Positions 1 through 6,535 of a DNA stretch of 10,748 nt are shown here, piece after piece; position 1 is the stretch's first letter; the number at the start of each line of letters is the position of its first letter. Position numbers and translations under genes: made by a program. The notes below the pieces were generated by a model. That model was not told the origin of the DNA. It saw only the letters and a list, made by a program, of their open reading frames with translations, and did not search any database. This DNA is from an uncultured Moraxella sp. (GTDB lineage: Bacteria; Pseudomonadota; Gammaproteobacteria; Pseudomonadales; Moraxellaceae): assembly GCA_927911235.1 (NCBI GenBank), contig CAKMOY010000160.1, forward strand, positions 1-10,748. Direction: 5' to 3'.

Positions 1-210
1 AAGCTTAATCCACTATCTAAAGTTGACAAACAAGCCAATCGAGAATTAGCTTCTGAACGGGTAACCAATGAACATGTTATCGGCAAAATCAAACGTTTTA
101 AAATCCTAGCCTGTCGTTATCGTAATCGCAGAAAACGCTTTGGCTTAAGGGTTAATTTGATTTGTGCCATTTATAATTTCGAGTTGGGTTTAGTTTGGAA
201 AGAGGTCTAA
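1..210 (+). CDS. IS5-family DDE transposase, C-terminal 69 residues (partial)
   Basis: The frame is open from base 1 to the TAA at 208-210. The visible residues contain NEHVIGKIKRFKIL followed by RYRNRRKRFGLR and a final IYNFEL. I recognise this arrangement from the C-terminal end of the DDE catalytic domain in small IS5-family transposases (ISL2/IS427-like members); the glutamate of NEH is probably the last E of the DDE triad. These enzymes cut and rejoin the IS ends. The upstream part, with the two catalytic aspartates, is missing because the window starts inside the gene. The gene runs tail-to-tail into the minus-strand toxin gene, with only three bases between the stop codons, so the IS has landed at the toxin's 3' end. 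Family is fairly sure; subgroup is not. Confidence 0.75.
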   Translation, partial: KLNPLSKVDKQANRELASERVTNEHVIGKIKRFKILACRYRNRRKRFGLRVNLICAIYNFELGLVWKEV

Positions 211-224
211 TCATTAACTCAGCA
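1..224 (+). mobile_element. Right end of an IS5-like insertion sequence (left part outside window)
   Basis: The first 210 bases encode the end of a transposase. VapC homology on the other strand stops at about base 225, so the element probably ends near 224. The bases 207-224, which include the transposase stop codon, are the likely terminal inverted repeat, but its partner lies outside the window and cannot be compared. The exact boundary and any target duplication are therefore inferred. Confidence 0.6.
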
Positions 225-579
225 AAATTCTCTCGTGTTGTCTGTTACCACAATAAAATTTTTCGGCAATGGCATGAGAAGCAATCCACAAATCATTCGC
301 ACCAATTAAATTGCCTTGTGTTGTTAATTGGCTTCGTACTTTTGCATAACTGTCAAAAATCGTTTCATTTGACATTAAAATATCAAATTGTGCCAAAAAT
401 TGATTGACACGATTGGTTAATTTTTCTGATTGTTTATAGTATGCACCAAATTTTAATTCACTTGCGACAACCCAATTAATTTTAAGAAAACGTTCATCTA
501 TTTGCAAAACTTTTTCAACAAGTTTTGGGTTGTTATTTTTGATTAAAGCACTACAAATATTTGTGTCTAATAAATACAT
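214..579 (-). pseudogene. vapC: VapC-type PIN-domain toxin, frameshifted and 3'-truncated by an IS
   Basis: This is the toxin of a type II toxin-antitoxin pair; VapC proteins are PIN-domain ribonucleases. The start MYLLDTNICSALIK carries the first catalytic aspartate (D5). E41 lies in ASELKFG, and D96 lies in the conserved GANDLWIASHAIAE stretch. After residue 107 the frame goes wrong: the read protein ends KFYCGNRQHERILLS. Removing one base from the A/T run at 255-263 gives FIVVTDNTREF, the expected end of the fold including the fourth acidic residue. Even then the protein stops one codon later (219-221), where IS sequence begins, so about 12-18 terminal residues appear lost. The start lies 8 nt after the vapB stop, and the TAG stop of vapB forms part of the ribosome site TAGGAA. 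The toxin is probably inactive as written. The precise VapC subfamily is not determined. Confidence 0.8.
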
Positions 580-587
580 GAAATTTC

Positions 588-833
588 CTAAAAAATGGCT
601 TTATCATCAACTGGTAAATCATCAAACTCAAAGGCATAATGCAAATCATCAGGCAACGTATCCCAACTTAACAATAAATTTTTTAAAGATGACTGTTCAG
701 ATTGTTGGGGTAAAATCATCTGTATTTTTGGTATAAAATGCACTTCTACAGGTTGGTTTTGTAAAGTTTCTGGCACATGGATATATTTACCAATATTATC
801 ATAACTTTCTTTATAATAAGTCGCTATTTGCAT
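588..833 (-). CDS. vapB: VapB-like antitoxin of the vapBC pair
   Basis: An 81-residue protein encoded directly upstream of the PIN-domain toxin gene in the same operon. The segment YIHVPETLQNQPVEVHFIPK resembles a swapped-hairpin (AbrB-like) DNA-binding fold in spacing and residues, and the acidic C-terminus, with FEFDDLPVDDKAIF, fits a toxin-neutralising tail. By analogy it would bind and inhibit the PIN toxin and repress its own promoter. The start at 833 is supported by a purine-rich site (AAAAAAGGGA in the minus-strand sense) six bases upstream. The frame is intact, unlike that of its partner. If the toxin is truly dead, the antitoxin is an orphan. Function is inferred mainly from position and length; sequence similarity alone would be weak. 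Confidence 0.65.
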   Translation of the reverse strand: MQIATYYKESYDNIGKYIHVPETLQNQPVEVHFIPKIQMILPQQSEQSSLKNLLLSWDTLPDDLHYAFEFDDLPVDDKAIF

Positions 834-865
834 ATAATTCCCTTTTTTTTAAATCATTAACGTAC

Positions 866-893
866 ATTGTAAATCATTTTTGCCAATATGCAA
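866..893 (-). promoter_or_regulatory. Probable vapBC promoter
   Basis: Reading the minus strand, TTGCAT (893-888) and TACAAT (871-866) are separated by 16 bases and lie about 33 bases before the vapB start. The octamer AAATCATT occurs twice on the plus strand, at 851-858 and 871-878, flanking or overlapping the -10 region with a 20-base period. That is a plausible antitoxin operator, since two helical turns would place both copies on the same DNA face. The promoter is a sequence match only. Confidence 0.45.
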
Positions 894-951
894 AAGGTTT
901 AACACCCTATCAAAACCTTTCACAAAAAATAGCCATCAACTTAGCAATAAA

Positions 952-980
952 TTGTAGCAAAAACCACACCCAATTACACT
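952..980 (+). promoter_or_regulatory. Possible promoter of the DUF2892-like gene
   Basis: TTGTAG (952-957) and TACACT (975-980) are spaced by 17 bases, about 70 bases before the ATG. A second option is the extended -10 TGTTATCTT at 1001-1009, which lacks a recognisable -35. An inverted repeat AAAGGTTT/AAACCTTT (893-900 and 913-920) lies between the divergent vapB and DUF2892-like transcription units and could be a weak terminator or operator. Confidence 0.35.
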
Positions 981-1050
981 TTTTTTTTCAGCCAAAACTG
1001 TGTTATCTTTTACTTTATTTACAAAAACTTTTTCTGACAAAGGAGCTTTT

Positions 1051-1284
1051 ATGAAAGCCAATCAAAGCAACAAAGAACGTATCGCCCGTGTTATCGCAGG
1101 TTTGACATTGTTAAAATCATCAAAATCTGCCAAAACAAAACTGCTGGCACTCGTACCAATCATCACAGGGGCGACAGGCTACTGCCCTGCCAAAGCCAAA
1201 CTTAAACAAAACCAATGTGTGACCAGTGGCTGTTGCAAACATCATCACGAGCATACCGACAGCGAAACTGCCAAAACTGCCTAA
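1051..1284 (+). CDS. Small DUF2892 (YgaP-like)-related protein with Cys/His-rich tail
   Basis: A 77-residue protein of unknown function. The pattern KERIARVIAGLTLL followed by LLALVPIITGATGYCP and a later Cys matches the DUF2892 layout known from the membrane domain of YgaP-like proteins: arginine-rich start, hydrophobic helix, then a GxCP motif. Here the middle of the first helix is replaced by the polar stretch KSSKSAKTK, so a normal two-helix hairpin is doubtful. Cys45, Cys56, Cys61 and Cys62, with His64-66 and His68, form a possible metal- or redox-active cluster in the tail. The ATG at 1051 is chosen because AAGGAG lies five bases upstream; a GTG at 1000 in the same frame has no ribosome site. 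The gene stands alone between its own terminator and the divergent vapBC operon. Confidence 0.65.
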   Translation: MKANQSNKERIARVIAGLTLLKSSKSAKTKLLALVPIITGATGYCPAKAKLKQNQCVTSGCCKHHHEHTDSETAKTA

Positions 1285-1312
1285 ATTATCATTTAGCAGT
1301 ATTTTATGATTT

Positions 1313-1341
1313 AAAACCCAGTCGGCAAGATTGGGTTTTTT
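1313..1341 (+). terminator. Rho-independent terminator after the DUF2892-like gene
   Basis: AAAACCCAGTC (1313-1323) pairs with GATTGGGTTTT (1329-1339) to form an 11-bp stem with one G-T pair and a five-base loop, followed by further T residues. It lies 28 bases after the stop codon and separates this gene from trpF. Confidence 0.8.
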
Positions 1342-1377
1342 ATTGCACAAAATTCACTGCAGAAAAAACCACATTTT

Positions 1378-1408
1378 TTGATAAGTTTTGTTAAAATTGT
1401 GCTAACAT
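1378..1408 (+). promoter_or_regulatory. Possible trpF promoter
   Basis: TTGATA (1378-1383) and an extended -10, TGCTAACAT (1400-1408), lie 30-60 bases before trpF and just after the preceding terminator. The 19-base spacer is long. No clear ribosome site precedes the trpF ATG. I see no trp leader peptide with tandem Trp codons here and no obvious attenuator. Confidence 0.4.
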
Positions 1409-1437
1409 AGACATTTTAACGATACCAATATGATATT

Positions 1438-2076
1438 ATGAACCATTTTGTGAAATTTTGTGGATTTACCAAAGCAGACGACATTAAAAATGCGGTAAAT
1501 TTGGGTGTGGACGCTGTTGGACTGGTGTTTTTTGAGCCTAGCCCTAGAAATGTAACGGTTGAGCAAGCGAGCGAACTTGCCAAAAATATCCCCGCTTTTA
1601 CCACGATTGTGGCGTTGGTGGTGAATATGCCTGAACAAGAGTTGGTATATTTGGCTCATCATGTGCCGTTTGATGTGGTGCAGTTTCATGGCGATGAGCA
1701 GGCTTTGGCGTGCAAGCTGATGGCGGATAGAATTTGTAAACGCTGGATAAAGGCAATTCGTGTCAAAGAAGACGATACGAGCGAAACGATTTTAGCCCAA
1801 ATTCAAGCGTTAAAAGACTTTGGGGCAAGTGGCGTTTTGCTTGATGTGTATCATGCCGATAAATTTGGTGGGACTGGCAAGCGGTTTGATTGGGAAAAAT
1901 TGCCCAAAAATTCGCCATTGCCGATTATTTTGGCAGGTGGTTTAACGCCAGAGAATGTCATACATACCAAAGATTTGCCGATTTATGGCGTTGATGTGAG
2001 TGGTGGCATTGAAAGTAGTAAAGGCGTGAAGGATTTGGGGAAAATGGCACAGTTTTTAAAAAATATTAGCAATTAA
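1438..2076 (+). CDS. trpF: Phosphoribosylanthranilate isomerase
   Basis: TrpF catalyses the Amadori rearrangement of N-(5-phosphoribosyl)anthranilate to CdRP, the third step from chorismate to tryptophan, in the cytoplasm. The 212 residues form a standard single-domain (beta/alpha)8 barrel. The general base Cys8 lies in VKFCGF and the general acid Asp136 in GVLLDVYHADKFGGTGKRFDW. The phosphate-binding elements are GGTGK (144-148), LAGGL (165-169) and DVSGGIES (186-193). QFHGDE at 82-87 is also typical of the family. Length and all key residues are normal, so the enzyme should be active and is not fused to TrpC. A gene for a small membrane protein begins two bases after the TAA. trpB lies about 1.3 kb downstream rather than directly adjacent, so the usual trpF-trpB-trpA order is kept but interrupted. 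Confidence 0.97.
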   Translation: MNHFVKFCGFTKADDIKNAVNLGVDAVGLVFFEPSPRNVTVEQASELAKNIPAFTTIVALVVNMPEQELVYLAHHVPFDVVQFHGDEQALACKLMADRICKRWIKAIRVKEDDTSETILAQIQALKDFGASGVLLDVYHADKFGGTGKRFDWEKLPKNSPLPIILAGGLTPENVIHTKDLPIYGVDVSGGIESSKGVKDLGKMAQFLKNISN

Positions 2077-2077
2077 G

Positions 2078-2429
2078 ATGAGCGAAATCGGCAAACCTTT
2101 AAAAAGATATGATTCACAAAGCCAAAATAATCATTGGTTTTTATGGTTTTGTGCATCACTTTTGATGATAGGGTTTGGCTTTATGACTTTTTATGACTTA
2201 TTGTTGTTGGATTGAACAATCCGTCATGATGGCAGGTCGTTATGGACAGCCGAATTATCGACTTGATGGATTGAGTGCGATTACAGCTGGTTATGGCTGG
2301 TTTGCAATGTTTATGGCAAGCGTAAGTATGGGCTTTATGGAAAGCCCAAATAAACGAGTGATTGACGTAATTTTATTCATCATTTGGTTAATCGTATCAA
2401 TTTGGGTGCATTTTAATCTAGCGACTTAA
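2078..2429 (+). pseudogene. Small three-helix membrane protein, frameshifted (unknown function)
   Basis: The ATG at 2078, almost touching the trpF stop, opens MSEIGKPLKRYDSQSQ followed by a hydrophobic stretch, FLWFCASLLMIGFGFMTFYD, and then hits TGA at 2213-2215. A second frame continues as EQSVMMAGRYGQPNYRLDG with two more hydrophobic segments and ends at 2429. Deleting one G at 2209-2210 fuses them through LLLLIEQSVMMAGRYGQ into a 116-residue protein with three predicted membrane helices (about residues 20-44, 68-85 and 95-112). That continuity is why I treat the two as one gene. I do not recognise the family. Position suggests translational linkage to trpF, but nothing ties it to tryptophan synthesis. 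It could be a true pseudogene or a sequencing error. Confidence 0.6.
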
Positions 2430-2469
2430 GTTTAATCCAAAATTAAAATTGCAATTTTCAAAAATCGTT

Positions 2470-2489
2470 TATACTATTGTACTAGTATA
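2470..2489. promoter_or_regulatory. Palindromic operator candidate over the ydfG promoter
   Basis: TATACTA (2470-2476) and TAGTATA (2483-2489) are perfect inverted 7-bp arms around TTGTAC. The left arm contains TATACT, a good -10, with TTGCAA (2449-2454) as a -35 at a short 15-base spacing. A repressor bound here would block the promoter. The TACT/AGTA half-sites recall those of HxlR/YodB-type redox sensors, but the gap is 8 bases rather than the 7 I remember, and no regulator gene is adjacent. Confidence 0.5.
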
Positions 2490-2516
2490 TTGAAACATAT
2501 TTAACAAGGACAACCC

Positions 2517-3269
2517 ATGAACATTTTAATCACAGGCGTAACATCAGGTTTTGGGCGTGCCATTGCCGAACTTTTAATTGCAAAAGGTCATACGGTTATT
2601 GGCACAGGCAGACGACAAGCCAAACTTGATGAACTGGCGGGCGAATTTGGCGAGCGATTTATTCCACTTTGCTTTGATGTGGGTGATAAAATTGCCACCA
2701 AAACCGCCTTACAAAGTTTGCCAAACGAGCTTTTGGCAAATCTTGATGTGCTGATTAATAATGCAGGGCTTGCCTTGGGGCTTGAGAGTGCTGATAAAGC
2801 CGATTTTAATGATTGGGAACAAATGATAAATACCAATGTCTTTGGCTTGGCTCATTTGACGCACGAGATTTTGCCATTTTTTACCACCAAAAATAGCGGA
2901 TATGTGATAAATATTGGCTCAACAGCTAGCAGCCACCCTTATTTTGGGGCGAATGTGTATGGGGCGACAAAGGCGTTTGTACGGCAATTTAGCCTAAATT
3001 TACGAGCGGATTTGGTTGGCAAAAAAGTGCGTGTTACCAATCTTGAGCCAGGGCTTTGCGGTGGGACGGAGTTTAGCAATGTGCGTTTTCACGGTGATGA
3101 CGATAAGGCAAAAGCCGTTTATGAAAATGTGGAATATATTCAGCCGACCGATATTGCCAATATGGTGGCGTGGCTGATTGAACAGCCAGAGCATATTAAT
3201 ATCAATGAGCTTGAAGTGATGCCAACGGCACAGACGTTTGCGGGGCTAAAAGTTGTGAAGGATTTGTAA
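2517..3269 (+). CDS. ydfG: YdfG-type SDR: NADP-dependent 3-hydroxy acid / malonic semialdehyde dehydrogenase
   Basis: A classical short-chain dehydrogenase/reductase of 250 residues. The cofactor motif TGVTSGFG is at 6-13, followed by TGRR (30-33), which favours NADP(H). NNAG is at 81-84. The catalytic residues are Ser135 in NIGSTASS, Tyr148 and Lys152 in VYGATKAFVRQFSLNLR. The later stretch EPGLCGGTEFSNVRF is a signature of E. coli YdfG, which oxidises L-allo-threonine and related 3-hydroxy acids and reduces malonic semialdehyde; I recall close similarity along the whole length. The start is fixed by AAGGA at 2506-2510. A palindromic operator candidate lies about 30 bases upstream, so the gene probably has its own regulated promoter inside the trp cluster. 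The exact substrate in this organism is not shown by sequence. Confidence 0.9.
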   Translation: MNILITGVTSGFGRAIAELLIAKGHTVIGTGRRQAKLDELAGEFGERFIPLCFDVGDKIATKTALQSLPNELLANLDVLINNAGLALGLESADKADFNDWEQMINTNVFGLAHLTHEILPFFTTKNSGYVINIGSTASSHPYFGANVYGATKAFVRQFSLNLRADLVGKKVRVTNLEPGLCGGTEFSNVRFHGDDDKAKAVYENVEYIQPTDIANMVAWLIEQPEHININELEVMPTAQTFAGLKVVKDL

Positions 3270-3340
3270 TTTAGGAAAAATAAAAAGTTCAAAATTATTA
3301 TCATTTAAAATACCCAACCAAAGAGATTTAGAGAAAACCT

Positions 3341-4571
3341 ATGAACCTACAAAACCCAACCCACGTTAATGATTTTACAAAATTCCCAGATGCAAGCGGA
3401 CATTTTGGCGTACACGGTGGACGCTTTGTCTCCGAAACCTTGATGATGGCTTTAGAAGAGCTTGAACGCATTTATATGACTGCCAAAGCCGACCCACAAT
3501 TTTGGCAAGAATTTCAAGAAGATTTGGTTAATTATGTTGGCAGACCTACGCCTTTATACTTTGCCAAACGCTTGACGGCAGAAACTGGCGGTGCAAAAAT
3601 CTACCTAAAACGAGAAGATTTAAACCACACAGGGGCTCACAAGGTCAATAACACCATCGGTCAAGCCCTACTTGCCAAAATGGTCGGCAAAAAGCGTGTC
3701 ATTGCCGAAACAGGGGCAGGTCAGCACGGTGTGGCAACGGCAACCATCGCCGCACGCTTAGGGCTAGAATGCGTGGTGTATATGGGGGGCGGACGATGTC
3801 GAACGCCAAAAAATGAACGTGTATCGTATGCGACTACTTGGGGCGACTGTCGTGCCTGTAACGTCTGGCTCTCGCACGCTCAAAGATGCGATGAACGAGG
3901 CGATGCGAGACTGGGTAACCAATGTGGACAGCACTTATTATGTGATTGGCACGGTGGCAGGCCCGCACCCTTATCCAATGCTGGTGCGTGATTTTCAGGC
4001 AATTATTGGGCGTGAAGCCAAAATGCAACACCTTGAAAAGGAGGATAGAAATCCTGACGCATTGGTCGCTTGCGTGGGCGGTGGCTCAAACGCCATGGGG
4101 CTGTTTTATGAGTTTTTAAACGACACCGATGTGGCGTTGTATGGTGTGGAGGCGACAGGCTTTGGCATTGACACAGGCAAACACTCTGCCCCACTAAACG
4201 CAGGGCGTGTGGGTGTATTGCATGGTAATCGCACTTATTTGATGGCGGACGATGATGGGCAAATTTTGGAGACGCATTCGATTTCGGCAGGGCTTGATTA
4301 TCCTGGTGTTGGGCCAGAACACAGCTTTTTAAAAGATGTGGGGCGTGTGCAATACGTTGGCTGTACGGATGATGAGGCGATGGACGCATTTCGTACACTT
4401 ACTCGTGTGGAAGGGATTATTCCTGCACTTGAGAGTTCGCACGCTGTGGCGTATGGGCTAAAACTTGCCAAAACGATGTCGCCAAGTCAGTCGATTATCA
4501 TTAATGTGTCTGGGCGTGGCGATAAGGATTTGCATACGGTGATGAGCGTGGATGGGATTGAGATGGATTGA
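3341..4571 (+). pseudogene. trpB: Tryptophan synthase beta subunit, single-base frameshift
   Basis: TrpB condenses indole with L-serine to make tryptophan in the alpha2-beta2 complex with TrpA. Residues 1-149 read normally: [13 protein letters not shown], then [15 protein letters not shown] with the PLP lysine Lys101, then [14 protein letters not shown] with Glu123. At the run of six G (3784-3789) the frame shifts, and as written the protein ends after 216 residues at 3991. Removing one G gives [20 protein letters not shown] and continues to 4571, for a normal 409-residue protein. That second part carries [11 protein letters not shown], the phosphate-binding GGGSNAMG (about 246-253) and [13 protein letters not shown] near the end. 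All active-site residues are therefore encoded and no further damage is visible, which suggests a sequencing error or a very recent mutation. The ribosome site is weak (GAGA). TrpA follows about 1 kb downstream instead of directly. Confidence 0.93.
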
Positions 4572-4631
4572 TGTTGAGTTGGTAAAATTCAAATTGACTA
4601 AACTTTATACTCTTAATTGAGAGCGTTACGA

Positions 4632-4694
4632 ATGAAGAAAAGAAAAATACCTTATGCTCTATTTTTAAAAGACTGGTCTTTTAAAAAAAGGTGA
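4632..4694 (+). pseudogene. Probable frameshifted 5' end of the zinc-finger gene that follows
   Basis: The ATG at 4632 reads MKKRKIPYALFLKD and then WSFKKR before TGA at 4692. Removing the T at 4674 instead gives LFLKDGLLKKGDKQVLITQ and runs without a stop into the frame of the downstream zinc-finger protein, making one product of 309 residues. The basic, Met-Lys-Lys start looks more natural than the internal ATG at 4756, which has no good ribosome site. This is inferred from frame continuity only. Confidence 0.5.
4662..4687. repeat. 26-bp near-continuous palindrome
   Basis: TTTTTAAAAGAC (4662-4673) and GTCTTTTAAAAA (4676-4687) are perfect 12-bp inverted arms separated only by TG. It lies exactly at the point where the zinc-finger gene appears frameshifted. 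It could be an operator, a short terminator-like hairpin after trpB, or a coding coincidence in an AT-rich gene. Confidence 0.6.
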
Positions 4695-4755
4695 TAAACA
4701 AGTTTTAATTACACAGGGTCAAACAATAACTTCTGATGAATTCGATGTTAATGAG

Positions 4756-5562
4756 ATGCAAAATTCAATATTTTGCCCTAAATGTTATACAAATCTTACC
4801 CGCAGTCCATTGCAGAGTGGTTTTACAAAAGATGGAACTCCTGCGTACTTTAAGCATATCCCCTCATACAATCATATAGATTGTGAGTATAGATCCAATC
4901 AAGGAGAATCTTTTGGTTATAACAATGAAACAGAAGCCAGACAAGCAATAGAAAATGAAAACCTAGTCATTGTACATAGTTTTACAAATCAAGAACCAAA
5001 TTTAAACGATGGTAATAATCTTGATGACTCTAAAGAAGATTATGAAGGTGAGCTTGGTGCAATGTCAAATGTTACAATTAATAGGCATACAAATCAATCG
5101 TATGAATTACCATCAAAGATTACTACGGTAAGAGGCGGTATTTGTAGAAATTTTGATAGAAACTTAGTGAAAGGATATTATCTGCCGAACTCTAATCAGA
5201 TTCTGCCTTTAAGCGAATTATTAAATGATATTAAAAAAATTAATGAGTTAGATGACGAGAAGAAATTATACATAGGGAGGATAAAAAGTACTAAACATTT
5301 GGGAAAAAATCCTTCTGATGCAAATATTAGGATGACCTACCTTGAATTTGAAGAAGTAAGTTACAAGGATTTTTGCATAAAAACTCCAAATTGGCTTCAA
5401 AGGATGCACGGAATAAATGATGATTCTATTGGTAGATTTGTTTTATTTTATGGGGCTATAACTGCAAATGGTATAGGGCTATGTGTTGAAAATTTGGGAT
5501 TTGGTGAATTAAGCCTACTTCCAGAAAAATATAGCAATATTGCAGAGACCTTATTTGATTAA
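4756..5562 (+). CDS. AT-rich hypothetical protein with N-terminal CxxC...H...C zinc-finger motif
   Basis: I do not recognise a family for the whole protein (268 residues from the internal ATG; 309 if the frameshift near 4674 is repaired). Near the start are Cys7-Pro-Lys-Cys10, then AYFKHIP with His34, His40 and Cys43. This is a plausible zinc site resembling the N-terminal ribbon of CoiA-like competence and nuclease-associated proteins; that resemblance is a guess. Residues 80-105 are acidic and low-complexity (NLNDGNNLDDSKEDYEGEL), probably a linker. The rest, with TVRGGICRNFDRNLVKGYY and KLYIGRIKSTKHLG, is mixed alpha/beta without membrane segments. Many ATA, AGA and AGG codons and visibly higher AT than trpB or trpA suggest horizontal acquisition. 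It sits in the same direction between trpB and trpA, leaving 31 bases to trpA, so trpA may depend on transcription through it. Confidence 0.7.
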   Translation: MQNSIFCPKCYTNLTRSPLQSGFTKDGTPAYFKHIPSYNHIDCEYRSNQGESFGYNNETEARQAIENENLVIVHSFTNQEPNLNDGNNLDDSKEDYEGELGAMSNVTINRHTNQSYELPSKITTVRGGICRNFDRNLVKGYYLPNSNQILPLSELLNDIKKINELDDEKKLYIGRIKSTKHLGKNPSDANIRMTYLEFEEVSYKDFCIKTPNWLQRMHGINDDSIGRFVLFYGAITANGIGLCVENLGFGELSLLPEKYSNIAETLFD

Positions 5563-5593
5563 CTCCCAGTTTTGAGCTAAAAGAGAATTTAAA

Positions 5594-6409
5594 ATGACAC
5601 GAATTGAAACAACCTTTGCCACCTTAAAAGAGCAAAACAAAAAAGCCCTAATCCCCTACATTATGGCAGGCGACCCAAACCCAGCCGTTACCGTAGATTT
5701 ACTGCACGACCTAGTCGCACACGGAGCGGATATTATTGAAGTTGGCTTGCCCTTTTCCGACCCAATGGCGGACGGCCAAACCATCGCTTTGGCTGGCGAG
5801 CGAGCATTAGCAAAAGGCACTAGCACAAGGCAAGCCATTGCAATGGTGAAACAATTTCGCAAAACCAACACCACCACGCCTGTACTGGTGATGGGCTATT
5901 TAAACCCCATTGAAATCATCGGTTATGACAATTTTATCAATCTTTGCACAGACGCAGGCATTGATGCGATTTTGATGGTGGATTTACCGCCCAACGAAGC
6001 AGGCGATTTTACCGAAAAACTTGCCAAAAATAATATGAACGAAATCTTTTTGCTTGCCCCAACCACCCTGCCAGAGCGTAGAAAACAAGTGCTACAGCAC
6101 GGCAGTGGCTTTATTTATTATGTGTCGGTCAAAGGCGTTACAGGCTCAAAATCGCTGGACATAGACGATGTAGGTAAGCAAGTGCAAGCCATTAAAGCCG
6201 ATACGGATTTGCCGATTTGTGTGGGCTTTGGTATTAGGGACGGAGCAAGTGCCAAAGCCGTTGCCAAATTTGCTGATGGCGTGATTGTGGGGTCTGAACT
6301 TGTCAAAAATTTTGCCGATGTGGGTGATGATTTGGATAAAATTGAGCAAGCCAAAGCCAAACTGCTGGCAAAAATGGACGAGTTACGACAAGCCATTGAT
6401 GAAATTTAA
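5594..6409 (+). CDS. trpA: Tryptophan synthase alpha subunit
   Basis: TrpA cleaves indole-3-glycerol phosphate to indole and glyceraldehyde 3-phosphate and channels indole to TrpB. The 271 residues form a complete (beta/alpha)8 barrel. Glu49 and Asp60 are the catalytic acids in ADIIEVGLPFSDPMADGQ. PYIMAGDPNP (21-30) is the usual first strand. YYVSVKGVTGSK (175-186) carries the loop 6 residues, and the phosphate site uses VGFGIRDG (210-217) and IVGSELVK (231-238). The frame is intact. The ribosome site AAAAGAGAA before the ATG is weak, as in trpB. It lies 31 bases after the AT-rich zinc-finger gene and 126 bases before accD, a neighbour pair (trpA-accD) common in gammaproteobacteria. No separate promoter is clear. 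Confidence 0.97.
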   Translation: MTRIETTFATLKEQNKKALIPYIMAGDPNPAVTVDLLHDLVAHGADIIEVGLPFSDPMADGQTIALAGERALAKGTSTRQAIAMVKQFRKTNTTTPVLVMGYLNPIEIIGYDNFINLCTDAGIDAILMVDLPPNEAGDFTEKLAKNNMNEIFLLAPTTLPERRKQVLQHGSGFIYYVSVKGVTGSKSLDIDDVGKQVQAIKADTDLPICVGFGIRDGASAKAVAKFADGVIVGSELVKNFADVGDDLDKIEQAKAKLLAKMDELRQAIDEI

Positions 6410-6535
6410 TGCGTTAGTGGTGGTAATTTTTTGTAAAATCGGTTAGCATAATGGTATTGTTTTTAGCGTACAACCGTACTCTTAAAAAATCTTATTCAGA
6501 TTGTTAAACAAATTTTACAAAAATAAGGAAATCCC

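Noticed and set aside
195..407. Plus-strand 70-codon open frame after the transposase
   Set aside because: It overlaps vapC on the opposite strand, has no ribosome site and shows no recognisable protein features.
3784..3789. Phase-variable G tract in trpB
   Set aside because: Six G is short for contingency-locus slippage and trpB is not a surface gene; sequencing error is simpler.
4003..4398. 131-codon minus-strand open frame inside trpB
   Set aside because: It is His/Pro-rich, antisense to conserved trpB sequence, and has no start signal.
4594..4611. TTGACT and TATACT as a promoter for the zinc-finger gene
   Set aside because: The spacer between them is only six bases, far too short for a sigma-70 promoter.
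1438..6409. A trp attenuator or leader peptide
   Set aside because: I found no short open frame with tandem Trp codons before trpF, trpB or trpA and no paired anti-terminator/terminator structure there.
6431..6452. TTGTAA and CATAAT as an accD promoter
   Set aside because: The spacer is only ten bases; no better pair was found in the gap.
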